Below the pieces are notes generated by a model. It was not told where the DNA came from, searched no databases, and worked only from the letters and a program-made list of their open reading frames with translations. The position numbers and the translations under genes were made by a program. A DNA stretch of 64,000 bases from Pseudomonas baetica (lineage in GTDB: Bacteria; Pseudomonadota; Gammaproteobacteria; Pseudomonadales; Pseudomonadaceae), in the NCBI RefSeq assembly GCF_019733355.1, contig NZ_JAIHLQ010000002.1, positions 62,001 to 126,000 on the forward strand, read 5' to 3'. Below are positions 7,734-16,931 of the stretch, piece after piece; positions within the stretch are counted from its first letter, which is position 1, and each line of letters begins with the position of its first letter.

Positions 7734-10265
7734 ATGGTCGAGCAAAAATTCAACAGCGGGATGCCAGTGATTGCCAACCTGGAGGACTTTGACAAAAACT
7801 CCGGTGGCTGGTTTGAACGGGTCATATTCCGTCATCGCATGGTGGTTGTCGTTGCCTGCTTGCTCGCCACCGTGGTGTTGGGCTTCTTTGCTACAAGGCT
7901 TCAGGTGAATGCCAGCTTCGAGAAAATGATTCCCAGCTCCAGCCCGTACATCAAGAATTACCTGGCCTATAAAAACCAGTTGCCAGGCCTGGGTAACAGC
8001 ATTCGCGTCGTGGTGGAAAACAAATCCGGTGATATCTACGACGCCGACTATCTGCTGGCGCTGCAAAAGGTCAACGACACCCTGTACCTGATTCCGGGAA
8101 TCGACCGTTCCTGGATGAAATCGCTGTGGATGCCCATCGTTCGCTGGAAAGAAGTGACGGAGGAGGGCATTGATGGCGGTGCGGTCATGCCATCGGATTA
8201 CGACGGCAGCGACAAGTCGATCAAGGCCTTGCGCCGCAACATCATGCGCTCCGGGATCATTGGCAACCTGGTGGCTAACGACGGCCAGTCGAGCATGATC
8301 GTCGCGCCGCTGCTCGATACCAATCCGCAGACCGGACAACCCCTGGATTACGGTGATTTTTCCAAGCAACTGGAAGCGCAGATTCGCTCGCTGGAAAGTG
8401 ACAAGGTTGGCATCCACATTGTCGGTTTCAGCAAGCTGGTGGGCGACCTGATCGACGGCCTGTATTCGGTCATGCTGTTCTTTGGCGCATCGGTGCTGAT
8501 CGCCGGATTGTTCGTCTATTTCTATACCCGCTGCCTGCGCAGCACGTTGCTGCTGGTGAGCGTGGCGGTGGCGGGGGTGGTGTGGCTGCTGGGTTTGATG
8601 CAAATCCTCGGCTACGAGCTGGACCCTTACTCGATCCTGGTGCCGTTCCTGATTTTTGCCATCGGGATTTCCCATGGCACGCAAAAAATGAACGGCATTC
8701 TTCAGGACATTGGCCGTGGCACCCATAAATACATCGCTGCACGCTATACCTTCCGCCGTTTGTTTCTCACAGGCCTGACTGCGCTCCTGACCAATATCGT
8801 TGGTTTTGCCGTGCTGGTGATCATTGATATTCCGGTGATTCGCGACCTGGCCCTGACCACCAGCATCGGTGTCGCCGTGCTGATTTTCACCAAACTGCTG
8901 CTGATTCCGGTGGCGCTGTCGTACCTGGGCGTCAGTAAGAAAGCCGCGCGTATCGCCATCGCCAAAGATCAGGCCGGCGCAGAAAACCGGGGTTTTCTCG
9001 GGCGTCTGTGGAGCGGCCTGGATCGCTTCACGGAACGGCCGATGGCCACGGCGGTGATTGCCGTATCGCTGGTGGTGACGCTGATTGGCAGCGTGGTGAT
9101 GATGCATCTCAAGGTGGGCGACCTCGATCCCGGTGCGCCGGAGTTGCGTGCGGATTCGCGCTATAACCGCGATAACGCCTACATCACTAGTCACTACGGA
9201 CTTTCCAGTGACCAGTTCGTGGTCATCATGAAGACCAATGAAGACAGTTGCCGTCTATACCAGTCGTTGCAAAGCATGGACAAACTGGCCTGGCGGCTGC
9301 GCCAGACGCCCGGTGTACAGACGACCCAGTCGCTGGCCGAAACCGTGCGGATGATCAGCTCCGGCATGGCGGAAGGCAGCCCGAAATGGCTGAGCATAAG
9401 CCGTGACCAGGCGATCACCAACTCGGCGGTGGACGCGGCGATGATTTCTGCTCCGGGGATCACCAACCAGCAGTGCTCGGTCACTCCATTGATCGCCTAT
9501 CTGGCCGATCACAAAGCCGACACCCTGAGCCGGGTATTGAAGGTCTCTGAAGAATTCGCCAAGGAAAACAACACGGTCGCTGGCGCTGAACAGCCTGTGG
9601 AGTTCCTCCTGGCTGCGGGTAACGCCGGGATCGAAGCTGCCACTAACATTGAGGTAGAGAAGGGCATCATCACCATGTACCTGGCCGTGTATGGCGCTAC
9701 GGCCTTGCTCTGCCTGCTGACCTTCCGCAGTTGGCGCGCAACCCTGGTGGCGCTGATTCCTTTGCTGATGACCACGATCATCTGCAAGGCGCTGATGGTC
9801 TGGTTGGGGATCGGCCTGAAAGTAGCCACCTTGCCAGTGATCGCCGTGGGTGTCGGTGTCGGCGTGGACTACGCGCTGTATCTACTCAGTGTGCAACTGG
9901 CGGTGCAGGAACGTGGCGGTAGCCTGGCGGTTGCGTATCGCCGCTCGCTGGACTTCACCGGTCGTGTCGTTGCCCTCGTTGGCCTGACCATGGCCGCCGG
10001 GGTGATTACCTGGGCCTGGTCGCCGATCAAGTTCCAGGCGGACATGGGCATTCTGCTGACCTTCATGTTCCTGTGGAACATGCTCGGTGCGCTGGTGCTG
10101 ATCCCGGCACTCTCGCATTACCTGCTCAACCCGAAAGGCAACTCCAAGGCCGGCGTGACCCTCGATCTGGAGGACGCGCGCGCGCAACAGGAACCGCGCA
10201 AACCCGCGGCCAGCGCACCTACACCCCTATTGACCGAGCTCGCCTTACCCCGGCGTGTCCGCTGA
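7734..10265 (+). CDS. RND/MMPL-family transporter
   Basis: 843 residues with the duplicated RND topology: one membrane helix near residue 35-55, a periplasmic domain, five to six helices from about 235 to 400, a second single helix near 440, another loop and a final bundle from about 640 to 800 that contains GVGVGVDYALYLLSVQ. This resembles the MMPL and sterol-sensing branch, which moves lipids and other hydrophobic molecules, rather than tripartite multidrug pumps; no membrane-fusion protein gene is nearby. With DUF1302, DUF1329 and the Ycf48-like protein it probably forms an envelope-spanning system for resin acids or their intermediates. Direction of transport cannot be told. Confidence 0.85.
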   Translation: MVEQKFNSGMPVIANLEDFDKNSGGWFERVIFRHRMVVVVACLLATVVLGFFATRLQVNASFEKMIPSSSPYIKNYLAYKNQLPGLGNSIRVVVENKSGDIYDADYLLALQKVNDTLYLIPGIDRSWMKSLWMPIVRWKEVTEEGIDGGAVMPSDYDGSDKSIKALRRNIMRSGIIGNLVANDGQSSMIVAPLLDTNPQTGQPLDYGDFSKQLEAQIRSLESDKVGIHIVGFSKLVGDLIDGLYSVMLFFGASVLIAGLFVYFYTRCLRSTLLLVSVAVAGVVWLLGLMQILGYELDPYSILVPFLIFAIGISHGTQKMNGILQDIGRGTHKYIAARYTFRRLFLTGLTALLTNIVGFAVLVIIDIPVIRDLALTTSIGVAVLIFTKLLLIPVALSYLGVSKKAARIAIAKDQAGAENRGFLGRLWSGLDRFTERPMATAVIAVSLVVTLIGSVVMMHLKVGDLDPGAPELRADSRYNRDNAYITSHYGLSSDQFVVIMKTNEDSCRLYQSLQSMDKLAWRLRQTPGVQTTQSLAETVRMISSGMAEGSPKWLSISRDQAITNSAVDAAMISAPGITNQQCSVTPLIAYLADHKADTLSRVLKVSEEFAKENNTVAGAEQPVEFLLAAGNAGIEAATNIEVEKGIITMYLAVYGATALLCLLTFRSWRATLVALIPLLMTTIICKALMVWLGIGLKVATLPVIAVGVGVGVDYALYLLSVQLAVQERGGSLAVAYRRSLDFTGRVVALVGLTMAAGVITWAWSPIKFQADMGILLTFMFLWNMLGALVLIPALSHYLLNPKGNSKAGVTLDLEDARAQQEPRKPAASAPTPLLTELALPRRVR

Positions 10266-10311
10266 CTAATAGCCGGGCACAGACCTGGCTGGCAACTGCA
10301 AGGAGAGAACA

Positions 10312-11283
10312 ATGTTCGAGTTATTGATGAGTGCCGACATGATGGTTCCGGACCCGGACGGCATGACGGAAATGTTGGTCGACAAGCTCGGCATCTACAA
10401 ACACGAACGCTGGCGCCAGGCGTTCGATAATCACCCGTACATTGCGCATTTCCTGCGGGTACACAAATCCCTCGCGGTGTCGCCTACGCGCATCGAACCG
10501 CAGTGGCACCTGGATCGGCCGAACCCCGGTGATCCGTTGTTCCATGACTTTCTGGAAAGCCTGAAAGATTTCCAGGGGCATCATCGGCCGATGATCACGC
10601 ACTCCATCGTGCTGGCCCTGCACGGGGACAAGTTCGACGCGCTGGTAGACAAACTGATGCGTCGTCGCTTGCCGTTCCGCATGGCGCAGCGCACCCCGGA
10701 AATGCCGTTCGACCGTTTGTGGCTGGGTGCTACTCCCGAGCAACCGTATTACCAACCCACTGTGGATGGCGGTTTGTGCATTGAGATCATGCCGACCGAG
10801 CCTTTGCAGATGCCGCCGGAAACCTATCAGTTGCCACCGATGCAGCCGCGTGATCTCAAGCCCGGCGACATGGTCCGCGTCACCGCCCGTGGCTTCCTGG
10901 TACGCGACCTCGATGAAACCCTGCGTAAGGTCTCGACCAACCTCGACTGGGAACCGAGCGGGCCGGTCGAGAGCATCGGCAGCGAAGGTTACCGCCGTGC
11001 GCGTATGGGTTTCACCGTGCCGAACAGTGCCACCCTCGATGTGCTCGAGGCGACCTACTGGAACACCGACGCCGGCCACTACGTCAATAACTGGGGGCCG
11101 GGTCCGTACTACATCCGCATCGGTGTCAACGATCTGGCTGCCAAGGCCGAGGATCTGCGGTCACGCGGCACGCGGTTCCAGTGGATCGAATCCTCAGAGG
11201 CCGTCGGCGGCCGTGCGTTGATCAAGATCGACCCACAAGAACTCAATGGCCAGGTCTTCGAGTTCGAGGAGTGCCCTGTATGA
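10312..11283 (+). CDS. Two-domain VOC (glyoxalase/extradiol-fold) protein
   Basis: 323 residues preceded by AAGGAG. The C-terminal half (about 195-320) has VOC-fold features: GFLVRDLDETLRKVSTNLDWEPSG at the start, then YIRIGVNDLAAKAEDLRSRG and a terminal GQVFEFEE that could supply a metal-binding Glu. The N-terminal half carries a weaker repeat. Unlike DitC, the full His-His-Glu iron set is not obvious, so it may be a lyase, isomerase or hydrolase rather than a dioxygenase. Its stop overlaps the start of the next gene (ATGA), indicating translational coupling with the crotonase. The reaction is unknown. Confidence 0.65.
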   Translation: MFELLMSADMMVPDPDGMTEMLVDKLGIYKHERWRQAFDNHPYIAHFLRVHKSLAVSPTRIEPQWHLDRPNPGDPLFHDFLESLKDFQGHHRPMITHSIVLALHGDKFDALVDKLMRRRLPFRMAQRTPEMPFDRLWLGATPEQPYYQPTVDGGLCIEIMPTEPLQMPPETYQLPPMQPRDLKPGDMVRVTARGFLVRDLDETLRKVSTNLDWEPSGPVESIGSEGYRRARMGFTVPNSATLDVLEATYWNTDAGHYVNNWGPGPYYIRIGVNDLAAKAEDLRSRGTRFQWIESSEAVGGRALIKIDPQELNGQVFEFEECPV

Positions 11284-12098
11284 GCACAGCGCAAAAACCG
11301 CAGTCTCCCGTGCTGATCAACGATGCGGTGCGCCTTGAGCGTGATGCCATGGTGGGTTGGGTGGTACTGACCCGGCCCCGGCAGATCAACGCCATCAACG
11401 ACGATATTCGTCAGGGCGTGCCGCAAGCACTGGCGCTGTTGCAGCAAGACCCGGACATTCGCGTGATCGTGATTCGCGGGGAAGGTGAGCGAGGCTTTTG
11501 TGCGGGTGCTGATATCAAGGAGCGCCGTGGCCCGGAATCGAGCCTGCAAGTGCGGCAGCGCATGGAACAGGTGCGCTGGATCGAAGCGCTGGATGGCATC
11601 AGCAAACCGGTGATCGCTGCCATTCATGGTTATTGCATGGGCGGTGGGTTGGAACTGGTGCTGGCGTGTGACATCCGCTTCGCCGCGCCCGATGCCGTGT
11701 TCGCCCTGCCGGAAACCGGCCTGGGGCTGATTCCCGGCGGCGGTGGTACGCAACGGCTTTCCCGAGTGGTTGCACCGGGCCAGGCGTTGGACATGTTGCT
11801 CACTGGAGACCGGGTGGGCGCCGAACAAGCGCAGCGCATTGGCCTGGTCAGTCGCTTGGCCAGTGACAATGCCAGCCTGGTGGACGAAGTGCGAGCCTTT
11901 GCTCAGCGCATCGCCAGCAAACCACCCACCGCGTCGGCTTTTGTCAAACAAGCGGCTCGGGCGGCACTGGACATGGACCTCAAGCGTGGCCTGGATCTGG
12001 AGCTTGATCTGTTCGCCTTGCTGGCCCCGACCAAGGATGCCCGAGAGGCAGCCCAGGCGTTCAGCGAGCGGCGCGAACCGCGGTTTACCGGCGAGTAA
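11280..12098 (+). CDS. Enoyl-CoA hydratase/isomerase (crotonase)
   Basis: 272 residues. The start is placed at ATG 11280, which overlaps the preceding TGA; the longer upstream frame is only overlap with the VOC gene. Crotonase features are intact: GFCAGADIKE (oxyanion hole region), GYCMGGGLELVLACDIRFAA with the first catalytic Glu, and FALPETGLGLIPGGGGTQRL with the second Glu. It should hydrate or isomerise a CoA-bound intermediate, consistent with lower-pathway ring or side-chain degradation. It is part of the long transport-catabolic operon. Confidence 0.85.
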   Translation: MSTAQKPQSPVLINDAVRLERDAMVGWVVLTRPRQINAINDDIRQGVPQALALLQQDPDIRVIVIRGEGERGFCAGADIKERRGPESSLQVRQRMEQVRWIEALDGISKPVIAAIHGYCMGGGLELVLACDIRFAAPDAVFALPETGLGLIPGGGGTQRLSRVVAPGQALDMLLTGDRVGAEQAQRIGLVSRLASDNASLVDEVRAFAQRIASKPPTASAFVKQAARAALDMDLKRGLDLELDLFALLAPTKDAREAAQAFSERREPRFTGE

Positions 12099-12128
12099 AG
12101 CGCCACCCAAAACAATAAGGAATAGAAC

Positions 12129-12950
12129 ATGAGCACAGGAAAACTGGCAGGGCGAGTGGCCATTATTACCGGCTCCGGTGGCGGCCTGGGCGCTGAGTGC
12201 GCACGGGTGCTGGCGTCGCATGGTGCAAGTATTGCGGTGGTCGATATCAATTTCGAGGGGGCCACAGCCGTGGCCCAATCACTCCTCGCCGAGGGTCATC
12301 AAGCCTTGGCAATCGCCACTGACGTGTCCTCGGAAGACGCCGTGCGGGCGATGGTTGCTCAGGTTAAACAGCATTTTGGCCGTATCGACATTCTGCACAA
12401 CAACGCGGCGATCCTGAACGCCGAGCAACGTCAGCTGGACCGCGATTTTGTCAACCTCGACATGCAGGCCTGGGACCGGGCCATCGCCGTCAACCTGCGC
12501 GGCGCAGTGCTGTGCACCAAACATGTGATTCCGGTCATGCTGGAGAGCGGCAAGGGCTCGATTATCTTCGCCACTTCGGGTCTGGGCATGCAGGGCGATA
12601 TGTCCCTGACCGGCTACGCCACCTCCAAGGCGGGGCTGATGATGCTGCCGCGCATGGTCGCCTCGCAATACGGCAAACAAGGCATTCGCGGCAACGCCGT
12701 GCAGATCGGCCTGGCGCCTTCGGAACACGCCATGCCTGAACCCTTGCTCGACATCCTGCGCGACAACCACTGCACTGCCGAGCTGGGCACGCCTCGGCAG
12801 ATTGCCGATGTGGTGGCGTTCCTGGCCAGTGACGAATCCTCCTTCGTCACCGGCACCACGCTGGTCGCCGACGGCGGTTTCAGCAGCCACACCCCCTCCC
12901 TGGTGGCGATGCGCGCGCTGTTTGCGCAGATGGGTCGCACCGGCATGTAA
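12129..12950 (+). CDS. SDR family oxidoreductase
   Basis: 273 residues of the classical short-chain dehydrogenase type: cofactor motif TGSGGGLG (15-22), an aspartate after the second strand (VVDIN, suggesting NAD), HNNAAI, catalytic Ser in FATSG and YATSK. The C-terminus VTGTTLVADGGFSSH is typical. It probably oxidises a hydroxyl on a diterpenoid intermediate or acts on a CoA-bound hydroxyacyl group; the substrate is not determinable. It lies in the same operon as the crotonase and FAD enzyme. Confidence 0.85.
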   Translation: MSTGKLAGRVAIITGSGGGLGAECARVLASHGASIAVVDINFEGATAVAQSLLAEGHQALAIATDVSSEDAVRAMVAQVKQHFGRIDILHNNAAILNAEQRQLDRDFVNLDMQAWDRAIAVNLRGAVLCTKHVIPVMLESGKGSIIFATSGLGMQGDMSLTGYATSKAGLMMLPRMVASQYGKQGIRGNAVQIGLAPSEHAMPEPLLDILRDNHCTAELGTPRQIADVVAFLASDESSFVTGTTLVADGGFSSHTPSLVAMRALFAQMGRTGM

Positions 12951-12959
12951 CCCTTGCCC

Positions 12960-12981
12960 GGCGCACCCTGTGCGGTGCGCC
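12960..12981 (+). other. Intercistronic hairpin
   Basis: GGCGCACC-N6-GGTGCGCC, perfect 8-bp arms just after the SDR stop. No T-run follows, so full termination before the FAD gene is doubtful. Confidence 0.45.
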
Positions 12982-13048
12982 GCGGTTGATCTTTGCCGCC
13001 ATAGCCGCCGCGTGCCGCTGTGGTTGAACTTCGACTTGGAATTAATTG

Positions 13049-14653
13049 ATGAACCAGAACCAAAATGCGAGCACTACGGATTTTGATGTGATCATCGTCG
13101 GCGGTGGCACCAATGGCCTTTCGGCTGGCTGCTACCTGGGCCTGGAAGGCAAGAAGGTGCTGGTTCTGGAGGCATTGGACAAGGTCGGCGGGATGGCCTC
13201 CTCGGGTTACCTGATACCCGAAGCGCCGCAGCATCTGGTTCATCCCTGTGCCCTGGACATGATGTCGATGCGCGTGCATTCCCATGTACCAGCGGAACTG
13301 GGACTTGATCGACACGGTTTCAAATCGATAGAGCTTGCGCCGGGGTATGTGTACTTGCACCCGGATGGGCAATCGCTGATCTTCTGGCGCGATCGCGAGA
13401 AAACCGCCGCCGAGATCCGCCGGTTCAGCAGCAAGGATGCCGAGGCGTTTCTGCAGTTCATGAAAGTCATCGACATGTTCCTCGATATCGCGCTGCCGAT
13501 GATGCGTGTCGACCCGGCCAAAACGAACCTCGGCGTGAAGCTGAAAATGCTTGGCACCGCGATCAAACACAAAGCCTTGAAACCCGAATTGATGGCGCTG
13601 ATGACGGGCTCTGCATTGCAGGCGGCGCGTGAGCGCTTCGAACACCCGCTGACCATTTCCGCAATGTGCGCACTCACTGGCCTGGCGGGGGACATCAGCG
13701 CCGATGGCGGTGGCATCTATTACGCCTTGCTTGGTTTCCTCCATCGTTTTGGCGTGGGCCGGGTATTGGGTGGCATGCAGCAGTTGAGCAATGCCATGCA
13801 GGCTCGACTGGAAGAGCTGGGCGGGCAAGTGCTGGTGTCGGCCAGCGTCAGTGAAATCGTTGCCAGGGACGGTCTGATCAAAGGCGTGAAACTGGCGGAT
13901 GGTCGTCAGTTCACCGCACGGGCAGTCATTGCTGGCTGCCACCCCAAGCCGGCGCTGGATATGGTTACCCCCGGCGAGATTCCCAAACACCTGTTGACCC
14001 GCATCGCCATGGCGCCGGCCAACGGCAAAGGCTCGGGGCCACTAAAGATAGATGTTGCCTTGCGTGGGCAGATTTCTGTGCCACGTTTCGCTGCCATTCG
14101 CGGCGATGGCGTGGATTTGCGTAAAACCGTCATGCTGATCGGCACCGAAGAAGCCGTGCTGGAAAACTTCGCCGCCTGCGCCCGTGGCGAAGTACCGAAA
14201 TTGCCCTATATCACCGTCGCCGCTCCGAGTTCGGCTGACCCTTCACAAGCGCCAGCCGGGCAGGATGTGTTGTACATCTATCCGCCGGTGATGCCGGTAA
14301 ATCCCAATGAAGGTTGGGACGCGCTGCGTGAGCGGGTGGCTGATCAGGTACAGGAACAGCTGTATGACTACATCGATGGGATCGAGGGGCAGGTGATTGG
14401 CCGACACATCGAGGCGGCTCCGGATTTTACTGCGCGCTTGAACACGGTGAATGGCTGCGTGGTGCATATCGACACCACCTCGATGCGCTCGAGCACCATG
14501 CGCCCGGCGTACGGTTTGGGCGGCGATACCTTGCCTGTGGCGGGGTTGTATCTGGGCAGTGCCGGTATTCATCCGGGCGGCGGGGTCAATGGCATGGCCG
14601 GGCGCTTGGCGGCCAAGCGGGTGAGCAAGTATTTGCGTAAAAAGGCTGACTGA
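13049..14653 (+). CDS. FAD-dependent oxidoreductase (phytoene desaturase-like)
   Basis: About 534 residues with an N-terminal dinucleotide-binding motif (VIIVGGGTNGLSAGCYLGLEG, residues 14-34, then an acidic VLEA) and the GGM-type second motif (VGGMASSGYL), as in the phytoene desaturase/retinol saturase/amine oxidase superfamily. The C-terminus has the FAD-binding YGLGGDTLPVAGLYLGSAG and GGGVNGMAGR. Such enzymes introduce or saturate double bonds, so a role in desaturating or aromatising a non-aromatic abietane ring is attractive but only inferred. ATG 13049 is favoured over the adjacent TTG. It is the last gene of the operon starting with DUF1302. Confidence 0.8.
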   Translation: MNQNQNASTTDFDVIIVGGGTNGLSAGCYLGLEGKKVLVLEALDKVGGMASSGYLIPEAPQHLVHPCALDMMSMRVHSHVPAELGLDRHGFKSIELAPGYVYLHPDGQSLIFWRDREKTAAEIRRFSSKDAEAFLQFMKVIDMFLDIALPMMRVDPAKTNLGVKLKMLGTAIKHKALKPELMALMTGSALQAARERFEHPLTISAMCALTGLAGDISADGGGIYYALLGFLHRFGVGRVLGGMQQLSNAMQARLEELGGQVLVSASVSEIVARDGLIKGVKLADGRQFTARAVIAGCHPKPALDMVTPGEIPKHLLTRIAMAPANGKGSGPLKIDVALRGQISVPRFAAIRGDGVDLRKTVMLIGTEEAVLENFAACARGEVPKLPYITVAAPSSADPSQAPAGQDVLYIYPPVMPVNPNEGWDALRERVADQVQEQLYDYIDGIEGQVIGRHIEAAPDFTARLNTVNGCVVHIDTTSMRSSTMRPAYGLGGDTLPVAGLYLGSAGIHPGGGVNGMAGRLAAKRVSKYLRKKAD

Positions 14654-14689
14654 AGCGGGTCGCTGATTCCAAGCCCAACAGAGAACCCA

Positions 14690-14719
14690 CTGTGGGAGCG
14701 AGCAGGCTCGCTCCCACAG
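14690..14719. repeat. REP-like hairpin between convergent genes
   Basis: Perfect 14-bp arms CTGTGGGAGCGAGC and GCTCGCTCCCACAG with a two-base loop. The sequence is of the kind dispersed widely in Pseudomonas intergenic DNA. It lies between the FAD enzyme and the convergent TetR gene and could also end both transcripts. Confidence 0.75.
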
Positions 14720-14754
14720 GGAAAGCTTATTGGGCGAGAGTGTGTGAACGGTGC

Positions 14755-15420
14755 TTAAACGCCGTCGACGTTTTTTTCTGCCCCCAGCGAAATACTCGCC
14801 AGCACAAAATCCGCCGAGTACTGCCGCCACGTGGCCATGCCTTGCTCCGAGTCCGTATCCAGCCCGGCAAGCGCCGACATCGAATAGCGGTTGGTAAACC
14901 AGCCAGTAGTCACCAGCGAAGCGCTGGCCAACAACAGGCGCGGGTTGATGTCTGCGCGAAAATCACCACTGGCCGCCCCCCGCAACAGAATCGCATCGAG
15001 CTTGGCAATCAGCTTCGGTGCCATTTCCAGAAAGTGGTTACGCGGCGTTTCGTGGGTGTCATGGTAGCGAATGCCTTCCAGCGCCAGGCTGCCGAGGAAG
15101 GGGTCCAGACGGTACTGGTCGAAAAAATGGTTGAGCACGGCGCGCATCGCCACTGGCGGTGAAAGCTCTTCGACATTGAGATTGACCAGCTCGGACATGA
15201 TGTTGTCCGAGGATTCATCCAGTACCGCTACAAACAGGCCTTCCTTGGAGTTGTAGTAGTGGTAGACCAGCTGCTTGGTGACGCCGGCTTCCCGGGCAAT
15301 TTCTTCCACTCGCGCACCAGCCAGGCCTTTTCTGGCGAACTCCACGCGCGCTGCCGCGAGCAGGCGATTCATCGTATTGCGTTTGCCCTGTTCGCCACCT
15401 TCTCCTGCCTTTACCGCCAC
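14755..15420 (-). CDS. TetR-family regulator
   Basis: 221 residues with an N-terminal TetR helix-turn-helix: ARVEEIAREAGVTKQLVYHYYNSKEGLFVAVLD (about residues 36-68). The C-terminal ligand domain has TetR_C-like helices. It is divergent from the first P450 gene, and the 182-bp spacer holds a perfect 11-bp inverted repeat that is a natural operator. The ligand may be a resin acid or a CoA thioester; that is inference. Start at 15420 gives MAVKAGEGGEQGKRN; Met-17 (MNRLLAAARVEF) is an alternative. Confidence 0.85.
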   Translation of the reverse strand: MAVKAGEGGEQGKRNTMNRLLAAARVEFARKGLAGARVEEIAREAGVTKQLVYHYYNSKEGLFVAVLDESSDNIMSELVNLNVEELSPPVAMRAVLNHFFDQYRLDPFLGSLALEGIRYHDTHETPRNHFLEMAPKLIAKLDAILLRGAASGDFRADINPRLLLASASLVTTGWFTNRYSMSALAGLDTDSEQGMATWRQYSADFVLASISLGAEKNVDGV

Positions 15421-15482
15421 CTCGTCCTCCTCATGCCAGTTTTGGCCAGGTTATTCACACCTTGAAGCATTTCCCCGGGGGC

Positions 15483-15509
15483 CTTCGTTTGACCCCGAGT
15501 CAAACGAAG
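15483..15509. promoter_or_regulatory. Perfect inverted repeat, candidate TetR operator
   Basis: CTTCGTTTGAC at 15483-15493 and GTCAAACGAAG at 15499-15509 are exact reverse complements separated by five bases. It sits midway between the divergent TetR and P450 genes. The half-site TTCGTTTGACC recurs with one change in the ditA3 promoter region (24528-24541, other strand). Confidence 0.65.
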
Positions 15510-15602
15510 CGGACTACCGGGGCAGACACAACCACATACCATGGGTTGGCAGCCGGGTAATCTTGGTGTGCAAGAAGAATAAAAACAAGACAGGAGCTCC
15601 TG

Positions 15603-16880
15603 ATGAGCAACGAAAGCGCAGCACTGGACCTGGCAACCGCATACTCCGCTGTGTCGGAAATGTATCGCGGCACCGACCTGGATATTCACGCGGTGTGCCG
15701 CGAGCAACGGTTGAAATCGCCCATCTATGAAGGCGACTTCATCACCCAGTTTGGCGTGCCGACCAATGCCGGCACCCAGCAGGGCACTCGCCCGACCTTC
15801 GCCTTGTTCAAATACCAGGATGTAATGACTGTTCTGCGCGACGGTGCGACCTATACCAGCGGTTTTATTGCCGAAGGTCTTGGAGCGTTTTTCGATGGTT
15901 TGATCATTCTTGCCATGGACGGTGACGAGCACCGCAAGGTGCGCGCCTTGCTGCAACCGGCCTTTATGCCGGAGACCGTGAACAAGTGGCGCCCCCAGAT
16001 CGATCAAGTGATTCGCGAGGAGTACATCCAGCCGATGTTGCCGGCGAAGAAGGCCGACTTGATGAAGTTTGGCCTCGAGCTGCCGATTCGCGTCATGTAC
16101 GCTTTGATGGGCTTCCCCTCGGATGAGCCCTCCAAGTACAAGCAATACGCTGCGTGGGCCTTGGCCATTGTCGGCGGCAACCAGATTGACCCGAGCAAAA
16201 TGGTTGAAGCGCGACGTCAGGCCGGCATCGCCGTCAAAGGTCTGTACGACGCGCTTGCCGAGGTGGTGGTGCAACGTCGTGCAGAGGGCAGCCAAGGCGA
16301 TGATGTAGTCGGGCGTTTGCTGCGCGCGGAGTACGAAGGGCGCACGCTGGATGACCACGAGGTGATCACCTTCACTCGCTCGCTGTTGCCAGCCGCGGGC
16401 GAAACCACCACGCGCATGTTCGGCTCGGTGATGACCTTGCTGCTCACCACGCCCGGGTTACTGGACCGAGTCAAGGCCGACCGCTCGCTGATCGGCAAGC
16501 TGATGGACGAAACCACGCGCTTTGAACCAGTGGCCACCTTCAAGGTGCGCGAAACCGCCAGGGAAGTGGAATTTCACGGCGTGAAAATCCCCAAGGGTTC
16601 GTTCGTCCAATGCATGGTGGTGTCCGCCAACCGCGACGAAGACTCCTTTGAAAACCCCGATGTATTCGACATTGATCGCAAGCCAAAACCCTCCTTTGGT
16701 TTCGGCTTCGGCCCGCACATGTGCATCGGTCAGTTCGTTGCCAAGGTGGAGATCAGCTGCGCGGTCAACGCGATCCTCGATCTGTTCCCAAACTTGCGCC
16801 TCGACCCGAGCGAGCCTGTGCCGCTGATAGGCGGTGCGCAACTGCGCGGCGTGTCCAAGCTCCCGGTGATCTGGGACTGA
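15603..16880 (+). CDS. Cytochrome P450, CYP226-like (first copy)
   Basis: 425 residues, soluble bacterial P450. I-helix motif A265-G266-E267-T268, ExxR as ETTR (KLMDETTRFEP), and heme loop FGFGFGPHMCIGQ with the heme-ligating Cys374. It closely resembles the second P450 in this window (same length, same Cys position, shared blocks such as GFIAEGLGAFFDGLI). CYP226 enzymes DitQ and DitU hydroxylate dehydroabietic and abietic acids in known dit clusters; which one this is cannot be decided by eye. AGGAG precedes the ATG. Likely electron donors are the 2Fe-2S ferredoxin and reductase encoded at 21.5-23.1 kb. Confidence 0.88.
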   Translation: MSNESAALDLATAYSAVSEMYRGTDLDIHAVCREQRLKSPIYEGDFITQFGVPTNAGTQQGTRPTFALFKYQDVMTVLRDGATYTSGFIAEGLGAFFDGLIILAMDGDEHRKVRALLQPAFMPETVNKWRPQIDQVIREEYIQPMLPAKKADLMKFGLELPIRVMYALMGFPSDEPSKYKQYAAWALAIVGGNQIDPSKMVEARRQAGIAVKGLYDALAEVVVQRRAEGSQGDDVVGRLLRAEYEGRTLDDHEVITFTRSLLPAAGETTTRMFGSVMTLLLTTPGLLDRVKADRSLIGKLMDETTRFEPVATFKVRETAREVEFHGVKIPKGSFVQCMVVSANRDEDSFENPDVFDIDRKPKPSFGFGFGPHMCIGQFVAKVEISCAVNAILDLFPNLRLDPSEPVPLIGGAQLRGVSKLPVIWD

Positions 16881-16931
16881 ACCAGGCTGAAAATCCGTTT
16901 CCAGGCCTCAACAAAAACAACAGAGGGCATT

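Noticed and set aside
7695..9194. 499-residue minus-strand open frame
   Set aside because: Antisense to the RND transporter; His/Gln-rich shadow composition, no domain.
12614..13990. 458-residue minus-strand open frame
   Set aside because: Spans parts of two plus-strand genes with clear domains; no own motif or start site.
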